From the NCBI RefSeq assembly GCF_000737515.1, contig NZ_CP006587.1, positions 496,001-560,000 on the forward strand: DNA of 64,000 bases. Reading direction: 5' to 3'. Below, in pieces: positions 61,168-64,000 of this stretch (positions within the stretch are counted from its first letter, which is position 1; each line of letters starts with the position of its first letter). The DNA is from Hymenobacter sp. APR13 (GTDB lineage Bacteria > Bacteroidota > Bacteroidia > Cytophagales > Hymenobacteraceae). The notes beneath the pieces were generated by a model. The model was not told the DNA's origin. It saw only the letters and a program-made list of their open reading frames with translations, and did no database searches. A program made the translations under genes and the position numbers.

Positions 61168-61803
61168 TTAGCTAGCCACTCCGGCCAGCAGCAGCGGAAT
61201 CAGGGCCTGAGCGATACGCAGCACGCGCGGCGGAGCCTGCCGGGCCGTGAGGTGGGCCTGCAAGTCCACGCTGATTTTCTTGATGGCAATGCCGATCTGA
61301 ACCTCAATGGTTTTAGTGGAAATCCCTAATATTTCGGCTACCTCCTTGTACTTGAGGCCATCTTCGCGGATCAGCTTGAAGATGATCTTGCACTGCGGCG
61401 GCAGCTTGTCCACGGCCCGATGAATCTCGGCCTGCAGCTCCGATACCAGCAGCGTGCGCTCCGGGGTGAGGGTTTCCACGCCCAAGTAAGCCGGCAGATC
61501 TTCCAGCGGAATAGCAGGCTGATTTTCTGCTTTCTGCAGGTAGTTCAGTGACTGATTTTTGATGGAAATGTAGAGGTAGCTATCCATGTTCTTCACCTCC
61601 GGCAGCGTGGCGCGCTTCTGCCACAGCTTGAAAAACACATCTGACACTACCTCCTCTGCCAGTTCCCGCGACTTCACGTAGAAATGGGCAAATTTCAGCA
61701 GCCGCGGATAATACAGAGTGAAGAACTGCTCGAACGCCCGCCGGTCGTCGTCGGTGGCAATCCGGTGAAGAAGCAGAGCGGTGGACGGGTGGGAGGAATC
61801 CAT
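61168..61803 (-). CDS. ECF sigma factor of the glycan-utilisation locus
   Basis: 211 residues from the ATG at 61803. Region 2: DRRAFEQFFTLYYPRLLKFAHFYVKSRELAEEVVSDVFFKLW; region 4: LPPQCKIIFKLIREDGLKYKEVAEILGISTKTIEVQI with the helix-turn-helix. A short hydrophobic tail (ALIPLLLAGVAS) is unusual. It pairs with the FecR gene downstream, an arrangement known from Bacteroides SusCD loci that respond to host or plant glycans. Confidence 0.94.
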   Translation of the reverse strand: MDSSHPSTALLLHRIATDDDRRAFEQFFTLYYPRLLKFAHFYVKSRELAEEVVSDVFFKLWQKRATLPEVKNMDSYLYISIKNQSLNYLQKAENQPAIPLEDLPAYLGVETLTPERTLLVSELQAEIHRAVDKLPPQCKIIFKLIREDGLKYKEVAEILGISTKTIEVQIGIAIKKISVDLQAHLTARQAPPRVLRIAQALIPLLLAGVAS

Positions 61804-62109
61804 CAGAATCGTTTTGTTAAAAATGCCGGTTCCCCCGCGCCAAACCAAATTTCTTTACAAAAACTCTGTTTTTTTCTCAAATCTGGCCGTCAGGGGCTGT
61901 TTTTGCGCGACACCGACGAGAAAGCAACGCTTTTGCGCTTGTCGGCTGAAAATCACAGTTGACACACCTGCACCACTGCAATCAGCAAAAAAATCCTCCG
62001 CCAGCAATCTGCACCGGCGGCGGCCGAACGAGTTTCCGGATAGACTGACTGCACTAAAAGCCAAGGCAGGAAAACAGAAAGGACGCCGCATGTATGCGGC
62101 GTCCTTTTG
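61804..62109. other. Spacer between nagB and the sigma gene
   Basis: 306 bases with no gene on either strand; it holds the nagB terminator near its right end and should contain the sigma-gene promoter. No full TAnnTTTG/-33 pair is seen, though AAATTTGG near 61849 comes close. Confidence 0.45.
62078..62107 (-). terminator. Intrinsic terminator after nagB
   Basis: Perfect 14-bp arms (62078-62091 and 62094-62107, AAAGGACGCCGCAT and complement) with a 2-base centre; A/T-rich flanks give U residues on the minus strand after the nagB stop. Confidence 0.85.
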
Positions 62110-64000
62110 TTAGAATTTCCAGCGCACGAAAGCTTCAATAGCTTCGTACTCGGGCAGGCCGAGTTGGTCATAGAGCTGGGCGGTGGTGCGGTTGCGCTCC
62201 TCGGCCCGCTGCCAGAACTCGCGCTGGTCGGCGCCCGGAAACAGCGGCCGGTCTTTCTGGCTCTGGTGCTTGAAGATGGCGCGGCGCTTGCGCGTGAGCT
62301 CCTGTGGGCTCAGCGGCACGGCCATTTCTATTTCGGCCACGTCCCACTCCTGCCAGGCCCCGCGGTAGAGCCACACCCAGCAGTCCTGCAGCCAGGGGGT
62401 GCCTGCCGCCTTCAGCCGGCGCACGGCCTCGAAGATGGCCGCCAAACACACGCGGTGCGTCCCATGCGGGTCGCTCAGGTCGCCGGCGGCGTAGATCTGG
62501 TGGGGCTGCAGGCGGTTGAGCAAATCAATGGTGAGCTGGATATCCTCTTCGCCGAGCGGCTTTTTGCGTACCCGGCCGGTTTCATAGAACGGCAGGTCCT
62601 GGAAGTGGGCGCGGGTGTCGGGGTCGAGGCCGGCGTAGCGCAGGGCGCTGCGGGCCTCGCCGCGCCGGATGAGGCCCTTAATCTGCTGCACCTCGTCGGA
62701 ATCCACCTGGCCGGGTTGCTTGCTTTTGAGCGTGTCGGCCACGCGGCGGTACAGATTATCGCTGGGCGGCGCTCCGACCAGGCTGAAGGCCTCGTCGTAC
62801 TCGGCCACGAAATCAGCGAAGCGGATAGCCTCGTCGTCGAACACGGCAATGTTACCGGAAGTCTGGTAGGCCACGTGCACCTCGTGCCCCTGGTCGACCA
62901 GCCGCAGCAGGGTGCCGCCCATGGAAATTACGTCATCATCGGGATGAGGCGAGAAGATGAGGGCGCGCTTGGGGAAGGGCGCGGCCCGCTCGGGGCGGTG
63001 GGTGTCGTCGGCGTGAGGTTTGCCGCCGGGCCAGCCCGTGATGGTGTGCTGCAGCTGGTTGAACACCCGGATGTTGATATCGTAGGCGCCGCCTGACTCG
63101 GCCAGCAGGCCGGACAGGCCGTGCTCGTTGTATTCCTCGGCCGTGAGCTTGAGGATGGGCTTTTGCAAGGTGCGCGCCAGCCATGTTACGGCTTTGCGCA
63201 CCTGCGCATCGTCGTGCCAGTGCTGGTCCAGGCCTACCAGCCAAGGCGTTTTCACGCGGGTCAGCTCGGCGGCGGCGGCCTCGTCCAGGATGACGTGCAC
63301 GCTGGCGTGCTTCTGCAGGTAGGTGGCCGGCACCGAGTCGGTCATGTCTCCTTCCACCATGCGCTTCACCACGGCGGCCTTGCCTTCGCCCCAGGCCAGC
63401 AGCATAATTTGCCGGGCCTCGAGAATGGTGCCCACGCCCATGGTGATGGCGCGGCGCGGCACATTCTCCTCGCCATAGAAGTCGGAGGCGGCGTCGGTGC
63501 GGGTGATATGGTCGAGGGTGATGAGGCGGGTGCGGGAGGCGGCGCCGGAGCCGGGCTCATTGAAGCCGATGTGGCCGGTGCGCCCGATGCCCAGCAGCTG
63601 CAGGTCGATTCCGCCGGCTTCGCGAATCTGCTCTTCATAGCGGCGGCAGAACTCGGCTACCTGGTCGGCAGGCACGGTGCCGTCGGGGATGTGCACGTTT
63701 TCGGGCTGGATGTCGATGTGGTCGAACAGGTACTCGCGCATGAAGCGCACGTAGCTCTGCAGCGAGTCGGGCGCCATCGGGAAGTACTCGTCGAGGTTGA
63801 ACGTCACGACATTCTGAAAGCTCAGCCCCTCCTCCTGATGCAGCCGCACCAGTTCCTCATACAGGCGCGTGGGTGTGGAGCCGGTGGCCAGGCCCAGCAC
63901 GGCCGGACGGCCTTCCCGGGCGCGCTGCCGGATGAGGGCAGCAATTTCCCCGGCCGCAGCGATAGAGGCCTGCTCCGAGTCGGAGTAGATGGTGGTAGGG
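62110..64000 (-). CDS. nagB: Glucosamine-6-phosphate deaminase NagB fused to a LmbE/PIG-L-like domain (5' end missing)
   Basis: Converts glucosamine-6-phosphate to fructose-6-phosphate and ammonia. The frame is open to the right edge, so the first residues are missing; it continues upstream of an internal ATG at 63900. The NagB part has LGLATGSTPTRLYEEL, FNLDEYFPM and GIGRTGHIGFNEPGSG (active-site regions). After residue about 300 a second domain opens RALIFSPHPDDDVISMGGTLL, the LmbE/PIG-L deacetylase signature, and ends EAFVRWKF. This fused form is common in Bacteroidota. It supplies the catabolic end of hexosamine breakdown started by GH20. Confidence 0.95.
   Translation of the reverse strand, partial: PTTIYSDSEQASIAAAGEIAALIRQRAREGRPAVLGLATGSTPTRLYEELVRLHQEEGLSFQNVVTFNLDEYFPMAPDSLQSYVRFMREYLFDHIDIQPENVHIPDGTVPADQVAEFCRRYEEQIREAGGIDLQLLGIGRTGHIGFNEPGSGAASRTRLITLDHITRTDAASDFYGEENVPRRAITMGVGTILEARQIMLLAWGEGKAAVVKRMVEGDMTDSVPATYLQKHASVHVILDEAAAAELTRVKTPWLVGLDQHWHDDAQVRKAVTWLARTLQKPILKLTAEEYNEHGLSGLLAESGGAYDINIRVFNQLQHTITGWPGGKPHADDTHRPERAAPFPKRALIFSPHPDDDVISMGGTLLRLVDQGHEVHVAYQTSGNIAVFDDEAIRFADFVAEYDEAFSLVGAPPSDNLYRRVADTLKSKQPGQVDSDEVQQIKGLIRRGEARSALRYAGLDPDTRAHFQDLPFYETGRVRKKPLGEEDIQLTIDLLNRLQPHQIYAAGDLSDPHGTHRVCLAAIFEAVRRLKAAGTPWLQDCWVWLYRGAWQEWDVAEIEMAVPLSPQELTRKRRAIFKHQSQKDRPLFPGADQREFWQRAEERNRTTAQLYDQLGLPEYEAIEAFVRWKF

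Overview
The window is a GC-rich bacterial chromosome segment that looks like Hymenobacter or a close relative (Bacteroidota, Cytophagales). Evidence: the Bacteroidota order of the dcw cluster, SusC/SusD with an ECF sigma/FecR pair, type IX secretion C-terminal domains, TAnnTTTG promoter boxes, a carotenoid cluster with CrtW and CrtZ, and protein sequences resembling that genus. Most genes lie on the minus strand.

Layout. 1-14660 (minus): division and peptidoglycan (dcw) cluster, transcribed mraZ-rsmH-ftsL-ftsI-murE-mraY-murD-ftsW-murG-murC-ftsQ-ftsA; ftsA runs off the left edge and murF is absent. mraZ has a Bacteroidota-type promoter overlapped by three 10-bp-spaced ACCA[CT]T repeats, a likely MraZ operator. 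Most spacers in the cluster hold long palindromes of several repeat families. 14973-18353 (plus): a probable metal-handling trio (small Cys/His-rich membrane protein, TonB receptor, secreted HMA protein). 18411-22085: a lone membrane protein, then a LytTR response regulator facing a TPR histidine kinase whose ATP-binding domain is broken by one extra base. 22377-29855 (minus): carotenoid cluster crtZ, a B12-binding MerR regulator, an ECF sigma, crtI, crtB, a small secreted protein, ispH and crtW, consistent with ketolated and hydroxylated carotenoids under possible light control; crtE and crtY are not here. 30003-37078: housekeeping genes (enoyl-CoA hydratase, ComEC, acetyltransferase, PhoH, SAM hydrolase, monooxygenase-like protein, HscB).

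37104-43932 is an accessory region: tRNA-Leu(CAA) followed directly by a tyrosine recombinase, a wrecked gene, a 992-residue DUF6493-like protein, and a three-gene module of unknown function. 44000-64000 (minus) is an amino-sugar/glycan utilisation locus: NagB fused to a LmbE-like deacetylase domain, ECF sigma, FecR anti-sigma, SusC with an STN signalling domain, SusD, SGNH hydrolase, GH20 hexosaminidase, GHL10 hydrolase, a T9SS FN3 protein, an unknown exported protein and two FAD oxidoreductases. The GH20 and nagB genes suggest N-acetylhexosamine-containing glycans as substrate.

The strongest leads are the palindrome-filled dcw spacers, the MraZ operator, the frameshifted kinase, the B12-MerR/ECF/crt circuit with a 31-bp perfect inverted repeat between crtI and crtB, the deleted partner of the DUF6493 gene, and the unknown module at 42280-43932.
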